Positions 1 to 12,248 of a DNA stretch of 64,000 nt are shown here, piece by piece; within the stretch, counting starts at the first letter, position 1; every line of letters begins with the position of its first letter. The notes under the pieces were generated by a model. It saw only the letters and a program-made list of their open reading frames with translations, made no database searches and was not told where the DNA came from. The translations under genes were made by a program, and so were the position numbers. Origin of the DNA: Massilia sp. H-1 (GTDB lineage Bacteria > Pseudomonadota > Gammaproteobacteria > Burkholderiales > Burkholderiaceae_D); contig CP087969.1 in assembly GCA_024703915.1 (NCBI GenBank), forward strand, positions 3,534,001-3,598,000. The letters run 5' to 3'.

Positions 1-322
1 CTTCGCGCGCATGACCATGCCGGTGCGCCAGGATATGCTCAATGGCCACCAGACCTGCCACGGCGGCTTCATCTTCATGCTGGCCGACAGCGCCTTCGCC
101 TTCGCCTGCAATTCGCATAATCAGAATACGGTGGGCGCAGGCTGCACCATCGACTACCTCGCACCGGGACGCCTGGGCGACCTGTTGACCGCCGAAGCGG
201 TGGAACAGGCCTTGTCCGGCAAGACCGGCGTCTACGACGTCAAGGTCACCAACCAGGAGGGCCGCACCGTGGCGCTCCTGCGCGGAAAATCACATCGCGT
301 CAGCGGTCTGGTGGCCTCCTAG
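1..322 (+). CDS. paaI: PaaI hotdog thioesterase (5' partial)
   Basis: Partial gene: the frame is already open at base 2, so the true start lies left of the window. PaaI is a cytosolic hotdog-fold thioesterase that releases CoA from stalled intermediates of aerobic phenylacetate degradation. The signature NGHQTCHGGFIFMLADSAFA is present, with the Asn, His-Gly-Gly and Asp that form the active site in the family. The strand GAGCTIDYLAPG and a C-terminal KVTNQEGRTVA strand follow. The gene stops at 320-322 and paaK begins 13 bp later with an AGAAGGAGAA ribosome site between them, so it is the upstream member of the paa operon seen here. Confidence 0.9.
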   Translation, partial: FARMTMPVRQDMLNGHQTCHGGFIFMLADSAFAFACNSHNQNTVGAGCTIDYLAPGRLGDLLTAEAVEQALSGKTGVYDVKVTNQEGRTVALLRGKSHRVSGLVAS

Positions 323-335
323 AAGGAGAAGCACG

Positions 336-1654
<1,319 letters not shown>

Positions 1655-1670
1655 GAACACCGGAGAGACA

Positions 1671-2886
1671 ATGAACAAGATCAACGACGCCTTCATCTGC
1701 GACGCCATTCGCACCCCGTTCGGCCGCTACGGCGGCTCGCTGTCGGGCGTGCGCGCCGACGACCTGGCGGCGCTGCCGATCGCCGCCCTCATGGCGCGCA
1801 ATCCCGGCGTGGACTGGCGCGCGGTGGACGACCTGTATTACGGCTGCGCCAACCAGGCTTAGCTGAAGACAACCGCAACATCGGCCGCATGGCTGCGCTG
1901 CTGGCGGGCTTGCCGCAGGAAGTGCTTAAGCCAATACCATCAACCGCCTGTGCGGTTCGAGCCTGGATGCGGTCGGCATCGGCGCGCGCCATCAAGGCCG
2001 AATGAAGCGAACCTGATCATCATGCGGCGGCGTGGAGAGCATGACGCGCGCCGTTCGTGATGGGCAAAGCCGACAGCGCCTTCTCGCGCGGCCAAGATCG
2101 AAGACACCACGCTCGGCTGGCGCTTCGTCAACCCGCTCATGAAGGCAAAATACGGCATCGACACCATGCCTGAAACGGCTGAAAACGTGGCCAGGGAATT
2201 CGGCATCAGCCGCGCCGACCAGGACGCGTTCGCGCTGCGCAGCCAGCAGCGCTGGGCGGCGGCCCATGCGGCCGAACGTGTTCAAGGAAGAAATCGTCGG
2301 CGTGACGATCCCCATGAAAAAGGCGAATCGCGCCTGTTCGACACCGACGAGCATTCCCGTCCCGATACCAGCATCGAGATGCTGGCCAAGCTGAAAGGCG
2401 TGGTCACGCCGGACGGCACCGTCACGGCGGGCAATGCCTCGGGCCTGAACGACGGCGCCTGCGCGATCCTGATCGCTTCCAGCGCCGCTGCTGCAGCAGC
2501 TACGGCCTGACGCCGCGCGCGCATCGTCGGCATGGCCACCATGCCGGCCTGGCGCCGCGCATCATGGGCTTCGGCCCGTCGCCCGCATCCAAAAAGTGCT
2601 GGCCATGACCGGCCTGACCATCGGCCAGATGGACGTGATCGAACTGAACGAAGCGTTCGCCGCGCAAGGGCTGGCGGTAACGCGCGACCTGGGCCTGGCC
2701 GACGACGCCGCGCACGTGAACCCGAACGGCGGCGCGATCGCCATCGGCCACCCGCTCGGCGCCTCCGGCGCGCGCCTGGTGCTGGCCGCCGTCAACCAGC
2801 TGCACCGCACCGGCGGGCGCTACGCACTGTGCACGATGTGCATCGGCGTCGGCCAGGGCATCGCCCTGATCGTCGAGCGCGTGTAA
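1671..2886 (+). CDS. paaJ: Acetyl-CoA acyltransferase, beta-ketoadipyl-CoA thiolase type
   Basis: Cleaves 3-oxoadipyl-CoA to succinyl-CoA and acetyl-CoA, the last step of phenylacetate catabolism. The N-terminus [21 protein letters not shown], the active-site block [13 protein letters not shown] with the acyl-accepting Cys (near 1950), and the C-terminal [11 protein letters not shown] plus CIGVGQG with the second catalytic Cys (near 2840) are all typical. The reconstructed length is about 400 residues. This is the most damaged gene in the window, with at least ten breaks: six at predicted GCCGGC sites (about 1857, 1925, 2000, 2025, 2270, 2540) and several two-base losses in GCGCGC runs (about 1985, 2045, 2090, 2515). 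The family assignment is safe. PcaF and PaaJ cannot be separated by sequence alone, and the symbol rests on the paa context. Confidence 0.88.
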
Positions 2887-2895
2887 GGGACGGCC

Positions 2896-3521
2896 ATGGT
2901 CAAGGTCTATGAAATCGATGGCGTGCGCCCGGTGGTGCATCCGAGCGCCTATGTGCATCCGAGCGCGGTACTGATCGGCGACGTGATCGTCGGTCCGCGC
3001 TGCTACATCGGCCCGCTGGCTTCGCTGCGCGGCGATTTCGGCCGCCTGATCATGGAAGAAGGCTCCAACCTGCAGGACACTTGCGTCATGCACGGCTTCC
3101 CCGGCGACGACACGGTGGTCGGCGTGGATGGCCACATCGGCCACGGCGCCGTGCTGCATGGCTGCCGCATCCTGCGCAACGCGATGGTGGGCATGAACGC
3201 GGTGGTGATGGACAAGGCGGTGGTCGGCGAAGAATCGATCGTCGCCGCGATGAGCTTTGTGAAAGCTTCAAGCTTGATCATCCCGCCGCGCAGCCTGGTG
3301 ATGGGTGCAGCAAGCGCGCGTGGTGCGCGCTGAAAGACAAGGACATCGCCTGGAAGAGCTTTGGCACCAAACAGTATCACGACCTGGCGATCCGCTCGAT
3401 GCAGACCATGCGCGAAGTGGACGCCCTGACCGAACCTGGAAGGAACCGCAAGCGGATCGACTTCGGTCCCGACGCGCACACCCCAAAAACTGAATCCGGA
3501 GATAAGCAATGTCCAACGTAG
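2896..3521 (+). CDS. paaY: PaaY hexapeptide-repeat (gamma-carbonic-anhydrase-like) protein
   Basis: Left-handed beta-helix protein of the gamma-carbonic anhydrase/PaaY family. PaaY acts as a thioesterase that helps remove dead-end CoA esters in the paa pathway. Hexapeptide repeats run from about residue 14 ([19 protein letters not shown]) through [14 protein letters not shown], keeping the metal-ligand-like His residues. The helical tail ([19 protein letters not shown]) completes the roughly 200-residue family length. It starts 9 bp after the thiolase stop. The frame is disturbed near 3308-3345 and again around 3440. As read it stays open to a TAG at 3519-3521 inside paaZ, but a one-base error in the CCCCAAAAA run at 3480-3488 would end it at the TGA at 3491-3493. 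Confidence 0.85.
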
Positions 3522-5579
3522 CAACCCTGCAAAGCCTGATCGGCGGCCGCTGGCTCGGCGCCGAAGCGTCCGTGCCCCTGCACAGCGCCCTCAACAACGC
3601 GCTGATCTATCACACCCACGCCGAGAAAATCGACTTCGACGAGGCCGTGACCTACGCCCGCAAGACCGGCATCCCGGCGCTGATGGCGCTCGACTTCCAG
3701 AAGCGCGCGCAGTGCCTGAAGGCGCTGGCGCTGTACCTGATGGAACGCAAGGAAGAGCTGTACAAGATTTCGCACCTGACCGGCGCCACCCGCCCGGACA
3801 GCTGGGTCGACATCGAAGGCGGCATTGGCACCCTGTTCGCCTACGCCAGCATGGGCAGCCGCGAACTGCCGTCCTCGAACGTGCTGCACGAAGGTCCGGC
3901 GCTCGCGCTGGGCAAGAACGGCGGCTTTGCTTAAGCACCCACATCCTGGTGCCGCGCGGCGGCCTGGCGGTGCACATCAACGCCTTCAACTTCCCGATCT
4001 GGGGCCTGCTTGAAAAATTCGCCCCGAGCTTCCTCGCGGCCATGCCCTGCATCGGCAAGTAAGCCACCGCCACCAGCTACCTGACCGAGGCCGTGGTGCG
4101 CATGATGCACGACTCGGGCCTGCTGCCCGAAGGCGCCCTGCAACTGGTCATCGGCAGCACCGGCGACCTGCTGGACCGCCTGACCGGTTTCGACGCGGTC
4201 ACCTTCACCGGCTCGGCCGACACCGCCGCCAAGCTGCGCGTGAACAAGAACCTGATCGCCAATTCGGTGCCGTTCACGGCCGAAGCGGATTCGCTCAACT
4301 GCGCCATCCTGGGCCCGGACGTCACGCCCGACGATGTCGAGTTCGACCTGTTCGTCAAGGAAGTGGCGCGCGAAATGACCGGCAAGTCCGGCCAAAAATG
4401 TACGGCGATTCGCCGCATCATCGTGCCGCACCAGCACATTGACGCGGTCGGCGAACGGCTGCGCCAGCGCCTGTCGAAAGTGGTCGTTGGCGACCCGTCG
4501 GTGGAAGGCGTGCGCATGGGCGCTCTGGCGTCGATGGACCAGCAGCGCGACGTCGCCGAGCGGGTCGAACTGCTCGCGCGCGGCAACGAGATCGTGTTCG
4601 GCGCGCGCGGACGGCTTCGCGCCGCTGGGCGAGGGTGTGGACAAGGGCGCCTTCTTCTCGCCGACCCTGCTGCTGTGCCGCGACGGCATGCGCAACGACG
4701 CCGTGCACGACGTCGAAGCGTTCGGCCCGGTCAGCACCATGATGGGCTACGGCGACCTGGATGAAGCGCTGGCCCTGGCCGCGCGCGGCAAGGGCAGCCT
4801 GGTCAGCACGCTGGTGACCAAAGATCCGCTGGTTGCGGCCAAGGCGGTGCCGATGGCGGCCGCCTCGCACGGGCGCGTGCTGGTGCTGGACCGCGAAGCG
4901 TCGGTCGATCTCGACCGGCCACGGTTCGCCCCTGCCGCAGCTCAAGCACGGCGGTCCGGGACGCTTGCCGGCGGCGGCGAAGAACTGGGCGGCATCCGCG
5001 CGGTACGCCACTTCCTGCAGCGCGCCGCGGTGCAGGGTTCGCCGACCATGCTGGCGGCGATCACGGGCGAATACGTGCGCGGCGCGGCAGTCAAGGAAAG
5101 CGCGCTGCATCCGTTCCACAAATTCTTCGAAGACCTGGAAATGGGCGACTCGCTGCTGACCCATCGCCGCACCGTGAGCGAAGCGGACATCGTCGCCTTC
5201 GGCGGCATTTCAGGCGACTTCTTCTACATGCACTTCGACGAGATCGCGGCCAAGGATTCGCAGTTCGGCAAGCGCATCGCGCACGGCTACTTCGTGCTGT
5301 CGGCGGCGGCCGGGCTGTTCGTGTCATCGCGCGCCGGGACCGGTGCTGGCCAACTACGGGCTCGACAACCTGCGCTTCATCACGCCGGTCGCCATCGGCG
5401 ACACGATCCGCGCGCGCCTGACCTGCAAACGCAAGGTCGACCGCAACCGGACCGACGAAAAGGCGTGGGCCAGGGCGTGGTGGCGTGGGATGTGCAGGTG
5501 ACCAATCAGAATGACGAGCTGGTGGCCAGCTACGATATTCTGACCCTGGTCATGAAGCGCGCTGCACGTGGTGCAGTAA
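3509..5579 (+). CDS. paaZ: PaaZ bifunctional oxepin-CoA hydrolase / aldehyde dehydrogenase
   Basis: Opens the oxepin-CoA ring (C-terminal hotdog MaoC-like hydrolase) and oxidises the resulting semialdehyde (N-terminal aldehyde dehydrogenase). The start [16 protein letters not shown] follows GGAGATAAGCA. The dehydrogenase part keeps the catalytic Cys in [17 protein letters not shown] (about 4388-4438). The hydratase part begins near [15 protein letters not shown] (5110) and keeps [15 protein letters not shown]. The reconstructed length is about 690 residues, normal for PaaZ. Breaks lie at 3929-3936, about 4060, 4600, 4915, 4970, 5340, 5460 and 5565. Correcting a lost GC pair near 5558 gives a TAA at 5577-5579, leaving only 7 bp to the convergent EAL gene. 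Confidence 0.9.
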
Positions 5580-5586
5580 GCGCAGT

Positions 5587-7754
5587 TTACAGGCGCTGGT
5601 CTGACTGGACCAGCGCCATGAATTGTTGTGCTTAAGCAGTGCGGGGCTGTACAAATAGCCCTGCATCTCGTCGCAGCGCAGCGCGCGAGCACCGCCAGCT
5701 GCGCCTGCGTCTCTACCCCCTCCGCCACCACCTTCAGCCCCAGGCTGTGCGCCATCGCGATGATGGCCGCGGCAATCGCCTCGTCTTCCGGATTGCTGTC
5801 GATCCCGGAAATGAAACTGCGGTCGATCTTCACGAAATCGAAGGGAAAGCGCTTGAGCTGCGCCAGCGAGGAATAGCCGGTCCCGAAGTCGTCCAGCGAG
5901 AGCTGCACCCCGAGCGCCTTGAGCCCGTTCAGATTGCGCGCCGCTTCGTCCGGATTGTTCATCACGGCCGTTTCGGTCAGCTCGAACTCGATGCACTTGC
6001 GCTCCAGCGCATGGCTGGCCATGGCGGTGGCGATCTGGTTGAGCAGTTCGGCCTGCACGCACTGCACCGCCGACAGATTGATCGCTACCGGCACGATGCC
6101 GATGCCGTTCGCGCGCCAGGCGCCCTGCTGGGCGCAGACCGTGTCGATCACCCAGGCGCCGATCGGGCGGATCAGCCCCGTTTCTTCGGACAGGGGAATG
6201 AAGTCCACCGGGCTGATCAGGCCGCGTTCCGGATGGTTCCAGCGGATCAGGGCTTCGGCGCTGACCACGCGGCCCGTCTGCAGATCGACCCGCGGCTGGT
6301 AATACATTTCGAACTGCTGTTCCTCGAGCGCCAGCTGCAGCGCGTGTTCGAGCGCCACGCGCGCGGCCAGCGCCGCGTTCATGCGGGGCGCGTAGTACAG
6401 ATAGCGCTGGCCCGACGAGCGCGCATTCTTGAGCGCCGCCTCGGCGTGCTTGAACAGGGTCTCGGCATCGCTGCCGTCGCCCGGATGCACGGCCAGGCCG
6501 GCGCGGGTGGAGATGCGCACCTCCTGCCCGTCGATCAGGAACGGCTGGTCGAGCGCGGCGAACACCTGCTCCTGCAGGATGTCGGCCGCTTCTTCGATGC
6601 GCGCCAGGCCGGACAGCGACACGGCGAAGGTGTCGCCGCCGATCCGCGCCACGCTGTACGAATCGGGCAGGCTGTGGGCCAGGCGGCGCGCAATCTGCAC
6701 CAGCAGCGCATCGCCCGCATGGCGGCCCATGGCGTCATTGAGCTGGGCGAAGCGGTCCAGATTGATCAGAACGATGGCGGTGTAGCCCGTATGGTCCGGA
6801 TGCAGCAGTTGCGTGAGCCGGTCCTGGAACAGGCGCCGGTTGGGCAGCGCCGTCATGACGTCGTAGCAGGCCAGATAGGACAGCTGCTCTTCGCGGTCGA
6901 GGAACAGCAGGCCGAACGAGAGGTCGCCCGCCAGTTCGTTGAGGACCTTGAGTTCGTCGTAGTCGAACACGCCCGGCATGTCGGACACCAGCGTCAGCAC
7001 GGCCAGCACGCGCTCGCCCACGAACAGCGGGAACGAGGCGGCCGCGCGCACGCCGCGCGGCGCCAGATAGTCGCGGAACGGCCCCATGGCCGGATCGAAG
7101 GCGATCACGTTGCAGATGATGGGCTGGCGTGCGCGCACCGCGCGCGCGGCGATCCATTCCGGCTCCAGTTCCTTGGCCCAGTGCGGCAGGGCCAGGCCGG
7201 CGCCGACGATGTGCTCGAGGCCGGACAGTTCGGCCGTCTCGATGCTGGCCGAGATGAAGCCGCCTTCCATGGTCGCCAGGCGGCACGCTTCCTTGAACAG
7301 GGCGTTGCGTTCGCGGATGCGCACGATGGCCGAATTGATCCCGGACAGCAGGGCGTACACGCGGTTCAGGCGGGCGATTTTCTGGCCGAACGTGGATCCG
7401 CTCCGTGACGTCGTGGGCCAGCACGAATTTGCAGGCGCGGCTAGATGAACAGCAGCGGGTGGGACGTGATTTCGACGTCGATCGGGGTGCCGTCTTTTTG
7501 CGGTGGCGCCAGGTGCCCGACTTTTCCAGCGTGTCGAGCGGCGCATTGCGCAGGTTGGCGAACAGCTTGGGCAGTTCTTCGGGCGGACGCAGGTCGGCAA
7601 TGGTCAGCGCGAGGAACTCGCTTTCGCTGAACCCATAGTGCACGATGGCCGCGGTGTTGACGGCCATGAACGCGAGCGTTTCAAGGTCATATACCCACAT
7701 CGGCATGGGGTAGGCCTTGAACAGATCGTCGAATGACGTATTCTTTTCTGCCAT
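5587..7754 (-). CDS. PAS-GAF-GGDEF-EAL cyclic-di-GMP signalling protein
   Basis: About 720 residues. The order is an N-terminal PAS domain (AYPMPMWVYDLETLAFMAVN), a GAF-like domain (about 7300-6950, EACRLATMEGGFISASIET), GGDEF, then EAL. The GGDEF motif is degenerate (ARIGGDTFAVSL, Thr for Glu), so cyclase activity is doubtful. The EAL domain keeps SAEALIRWNHPERG, the loop DDFGTGYSSLAQL and FVKIDRSFI, so phosphodiesterase activity is plausible. No transmembrane segment was seen, so it is probably cytosolic. Breaks: about 7441 and 7395 (PAS-GAF linker), 5690, and 5627-5634 (GCTTAAGC for GCCGGC). Restoring the last gives the C-terminus ALPAQQFMALVQSDQRL and a stop at 5587-5589. It follows the DUF1501 gene by 11 bp. 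Confidence 0.88.
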
Positions 7755-7765
7755 AGAGACAGAGT

Positions 7766-9154
7766 TTATACAGAGCCGAGGTTGCGCACGCTTGAATTAT
7801 AGTTGGTCAGGCTGGGCAGCAGATCGAGCAGGTTCGAGTCCGAAATGCCGAGCCAGGAGCCGAGCGTGGCCGCCAGCTGTTCGACCGAGGTGGTCGGCAG
7901 CAGCAGCTACCCCTGGCCGACGTCGTCCGGGCCGTTGTCGGCCACCACCGGCGCGGTGCCGTAGAAGCGCTGTCCCTTGACCGCGCCGCCCATCACGAAG
8001 TGCATGCTGCCCCAGCCGTGATCGGAGCCGTCCGCATTGCTTAGCCATGGTGCGGCCGAAGTCGGAGGCGGTAAACGTGGTGACCTTGTCGGCCACGCCC
8101 AGTTCGGCGGTGGCGGCGTAGAAGGCGGCCATGGCGTTGCCGACCTTGGTCATCAGGGCCGGGTGGTCGGTGAGCATGCCGTCGTGGGTGTCGAAGCCGC
8201 CCATCGAGACGAAGAACACCTGGCGCTTGGCGCCCAGTTCCGCGCCCACCGAGATCATGCGCGCCACCAGCTTGAGCTGGTCGCCCAGGCTGTTGGCGGC
8301 CGGGAAGGCGGTCGTCAGCGGGGTGGCGCTTAAGCCAGTGCGCTGGTCAGCACTTCATTGGCGTCGAGCGCGCGCTTGCTGACCCGGTTGTATTCGTTTT
8401 CCAGCGTGTGGCTGCGGGTCTGGGTGACCAGGGCGCGCAGCGCGGTCGACGCGGCGGCCGAACCGAACAGCGGATTTTTCACGCCATTGAGCGGCACCGA
8501 GCCATTGGTCGAGACCTGGTACTGCACCGCGCTCTTGCCGGACAGATAGACCGCGTTGCCCGACACGTTCACGCAAGTGAAGGTGGAGTTGCCATTGCCG
8601 GACTGGAACAGGTCGCCCATGCGTCCGCCCCAGCCGGAGGTGGCCCCTTCCGGCAGCGAGGACTGCCACACCGATTGCTGGTCGTTGTGCGAGAACAGCT
8701 TGGGCGGCAGCTTGACCGACTTGTTGGTGTACTGGAGTTTGGTGGTCGGCTGGACCAGCGAGCCGACATTGAGCACCACGCCCAGCTTGCCGCTGTTAAA
8801 CAGAGGCAAGAGCGGAGCCAGGCCAGGCGCCAGCGCGTATTCGTGGGTCAAGCCGCCACTATCGACCGGCGCCAGGGTGGGCGCGAGCGCGGTCGGCGTG
8901 AGCGCGTCGCGCATAGGCGAACGAAGGCCGGAAACCGGTGTACAGCGCATGGCTGGTGGCGTCGTACGGCACCACCGTGTTGGCATAGTCGTTGCCCCCG
9001 TACAGGAACACGCACACCAGCGCCTTGTAGTCGGTGGCGGTGGTGGCGCTGGCGTCGGCCATGGCGGCCAGGTTCAGCGCCCACGGGGTGGCGATGCTTA
9101 GGCCAGCGACAGGCTCGACGCCCGTTTCAGAAAGGCGCGCCACGATGCGGTCAT
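7766..9154 (-). CDS. DUF1501 family exported protein
   Basis: DUF1501 protein, a family related to the alkaline phosphatase/sulfatase fold and usually exported. The start at 9154 gives MTASWRAFLKRASSLSLAG, a Tat-like or Sec-like leader resembling the RRDFLK start of other members. Typical blocks are VCVFLYGGNDYANTVVPYD, FSHNDQQSVWQSS and FFVSMGGFDTHDGML. The substrate is unknown. Breaks: 9096-9103 (GCTTAGGC), about 8920 (GCGCGC run), 8328-8335, 8038 and about 7905. The reconstructed C-terminus NYNSSVRNLGSV ends at TAA 7766-7768. It sits directly downstream of a DUF1800 gene, the usual partner of DUF1501, so the two probably act together. Confidence 0.86.
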
Positions 9155-9181
9155 TCCATCTTTGTTGTTCAAGGCGGGCTC

Positions 9182-10889
9182 CTATTTCTGGACGATGAAT
9201 TCGGGGGAGGCCATGACCATGACCAGCGCCGCGTAGATGCGGTTCAGGCGCGCCGGATCGGTGCCCTTGGGCATGGTGTCGACGGCGGTGGCGATCAGGG
9301 TCATGGTCGCGGCCGTGAGCTGGCTAAGGGCCAGCACCAGGTTCAGCTCGTCGAGCAGGACCTGGGCGGTATCGGCCAGCGGCAGCAGGGCCGTGTAATC
9401 GGCCTTGACGTCGCCGATGCCGCGGCTGATCGTGTTCTGCATGAAGTTGACATAGCCGACCACGGTCGATTCGTTGGTGATCTGGAATTCAGGCGCCACC
9501 ATGCATAGCAGGGTGCCGATCGCGGTATTCGGCGGCACATAGCCGGGGCGGAAGAAATTGAAGACGCTGCCCGAGCGCAGGGGGCTCTGGCCCAGGCGGG
9601 TGGCCGGATCGGAGGTATTGCCGATGGCCCACAGGTTGCCCGGCGAAGCGGCCTTGAAGGCACGCGCCCAGCCGGTAAAGCGCAGGATCGGTTCGCGCAG
9701 CTTGCCGAAACCTGCGGCCGTCAGGCCGGCGGCGCCGCGCGCTTCGGTGTCGAGCAGGATCGCCTTGATCACGGCCTTGAGGTTGCCCTTGACAGCCGGC
9801 GCCATCGTTGTTGAAGACCGCGCTCACGCGGGCCACGTAGGCCGGGCTCGGATTGCTGCACACCAGGCGCTGAATCAGCTGGCGGCCGATGAAGGGGCCC
9901 ACGTTGGCGTGCGCGAAGATCGCGTCCAGCGCCTGGGTGAGGCTGGCGACGCCGTCGGTGCTTAGCCAGCGATCGTCGTGCCGAGGAATTTCTTTTCGCC
10001 CGTTTCGTGCCGGGTCGCCGTCTGGATCATCGGACGGCGCTTGAAATCAGGGGGTATCAGGTGTTGCCATGCCAGCCAGATCGTAGTTCCAGCCGGTGAA
10101 CACGCGGGCCAGGCCGGTGATGTCGTCGAGGGTGTAGGTTTCCTGCGCCACGCCGCCGGTGGTCTTGGGCGTGCCGTCCGGATTGAGCTGGACCAGCCCG
10201 ATCGTAAACAGCTGCATGATTTCGCGCGTAGTTTTCGTCGGGCAGGGCGCCGGTGCGGGCATTGAACTTGGCGTTGTTGCGGAAGGTGAGGTATTCGCCC
10301 ATCGCCGCGCTGGTGGAAATTTGCTGCAGCAAGGTGCGGTAATTGCCGAAGGCATTCGCTTCCGAGCATGTCGAGGTAAGCCGCGCCGGAGAAGGCGTTC
10401 CAGCCGCCGCTGAAGCCAAGCGATCGAGGTGACCACGATTTCCGACAGGGCCAGCGTGACGCGCTGGCGCAGGGTGTCGGGGGCCGAAATCAGCTTGGCC
10501 CACTGGCAGGCATCGGCGCCGGATTCGCTGTTTTTCTTGTCGAGGATGCTGTGGCCGTTAGCCACCAGCCAGTCCCAGCGCGTGCCGGAAGCGGGCAGGG
10601 CCATCTGTTCGTCCAGCCAGGCGCTGTAGCCGACCGTTTGCACGCGCACGATCTGGTCGCGCGTGGCCCCCATCGACGCTTGCGCCAGGAAGCGCGATGC
10701 CTCGGGGGCGGTGGGCGGCACGGTGGGGACGACCGGCGGCACCGTGCCCGCTTCACTGCCGCCGCCGCCGCCGCAAGCGCTGAGCAGCGCGCCGGACAGC
10801 AGGGCGACTGCGGGCAGCTGCAGCGCCGGGCGCCCGGTGTCGGCGAGCGCGTCGCTGTCAGTTAGACAACTTTCGTGTGAATCTGGCAT
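9182..10889 (-). CDS. DUF1800 family lipoprotein
   Basis: DUF1800 protein of about 570 residues. I chose ATG 10889 because it is preceded by a G-rich stretch and gives a hydrophobic leader ending in the lipobox ALLSAC, followed by a Gly-rich linker. This suggests an outer-membrane or periplasmic lipoprotein. An in-frame ATG at 10952 is an alternative start. Family blocks present: [34 protein letters not shown] (after frame repair), [16 protein letters not shown] and FFRPGYVPP. The biochemical role is unknown, and these genes are nearly always paired with DUF1501. Breaks: about 10415, 10380, 10228, 10060, 9959 and 9790 (a T added after an intact GCCGGC). Confidence 0.85.
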
Positions 10890-10970
10890 GAAAACCACCC
10901 CCGATAAGTAACTCAATTTATCGATGGTAGATGATTCGAGGAAACTTTCCAAACTGCATGTTGTAAATAT

Positions 10971-10984
10971 TTGTTATATAACAA
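10971..10984. promoter_or_regulatory. AT-rich palindrome upstream of the DUF1800 gene
   Basis: Perfect 14-bp palindrome TTGTTATATAACAA in the 123-bp gap before the DUF1800 start. Its position (82 bp upstream) and AT content in high-GC DNA suit an operator or promoter element. No regulator can be named. Confidence 0.3.
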
Positions 10985-11012
10985 CGCTGCAGAGGGGAAG
11001 GGGTGTGGTTTT

Positions 11013-12237
11013 TTAGCGAGCCAGTCCGAACGGGTCGTCGATCGAATGGGCCGGTTCGGTGAACCACTTCGGTCCCGTCGGCGTCATGTAGAAGTGGTCT
11101 TCATGGCGCACGCCGAATTCGCCCGGAATGCAGATCATCGGCTCGTTCGAGAAGCACATGCCCACGTCGAGCGGCGTGCTGTCGCTGCCGACCAGGTAAG
11201 GCCACTCGTGGATGTCCATGCCGATCCCGTGCCCGGTGCGGTGCGGCAGGCCGGGCAGCTTGTAGCCGGGGCCGAAGCCGTTCGCTTCGAGCGAGGCGCG
11301 GGCCGCGGCGTCCACCGCGCGGCAGGGCACGCCCAGCTGCGCGGCGCGGAAGGCGGCCAGCTGCGCCTCTTTTCGGCATTCCACACGAAGCGCTGGCGCT
11401 CCGTGATCTGGCCGAACACATAAGTGCGCGTGATGTCGGAAATGTAGCCCTTGACCTGGCAGCCGGTGTCGATCAGCACCACGTCGCCCTGCTTGAGGGT
11501 CTGCACGTAGCTCACGCCGTGCGGGTAGGCAGTCGCCTCGCCAAACAGCACGATGCAGAAGTAGGAACCCGGCGCGCCCACCTTGCGGTGCGCGCGGGCG
11601 ATGAAGTCGGCCACTTCGACGGTGGTGATGCCTTCATGCAGAATGCTGGCGGCGGCCTTGTGCACTTCGAGCGTCATGTCCTTCACGCGCTGCATGAGCG
11701 CGATTTCGGCGGCCGACTTGCGGGTGCGGCAGTGGGCGCTGACGCTTTTCGCGTTTTCCAGTGCATAGCCGATGGGCCAGCGGACGGATGCCGTCGGCGA
11801 TGAAGAAGGCGGCGCTTTCGCAAATGCCGATGCGCGGCGGCTGCGCGGCGTCGGGCGCGATGCCCATGCGGCCCAGCACGTCGATGAACAGCTGGTAGGG
11901 GCTCTCGTGCTCTTCCCAGCAATGGACCGCGCCTTCGACCAGCATGAAGTCGCGGATCGTGCTTTCTTCGAAGCCCGGCGCGATGTAGGCAAGCGCGCCG
12001 CGGGCTGGCAGAATCGCGCCCACCATGCGTTCGCTGGCATACCACTTGGTGCCGGTGAAGTAAGTCATGTTGGTGCTTAGCGTTCAGGTAGACGGCGGCG
12101 ATGCCCTCGGCCTGCATGAAGGCCTGGGCCCGCGCGATGCGCTGCTGGTGCTCTTGCTTGGTGATGGCGACCATCCCGCCCGTCATGTCGGACAGGGCGG
12201 CCAGCGCCTCGTCCATCGTTTTGCCGCCAATGCTCAT
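11013..12237 (-). CDS. M24 family metallopeptidase (Xaa-Pro peptidase-like)
   Basis: Creatinase/prolidase-fold peptidase of about 408 residues. The creatinase-type N-terminal domain (MTYFTGTKWYASERMVGA) precedes the pita-bread catalytic domain with all five metal ligands: Asp in LIDTGCQ, Asp in SDITRTYVFG, His in GHGIGMDIHEWP, Glu in SNEPMI and Glu in VRHEDHFY. It probably releases N-terminal residues from Xaa-Pro peptides in the cytosol, though some M24 members act on creatine-like or DMSP-like substrates. Breaks at about 12074 (GCTTAGC for GCCGGC), 11770 and 11370. It lies 12 bp downstream of dctM on the same strand, suggesting that the imported compound and this enzyme belong to one route. 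Confidence 0.88.
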
Positions 12238-12248
12238 ATGCTTCCTTG

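Noticed and set aside
5354..7408. Long antisense open frames over the EAL gene and other high-GC genes
   Set aside because: Arg/Ala/His-rich shadow translations with no domain; the opposite strand holds clear PAS, GGDEF and EAL motifs.
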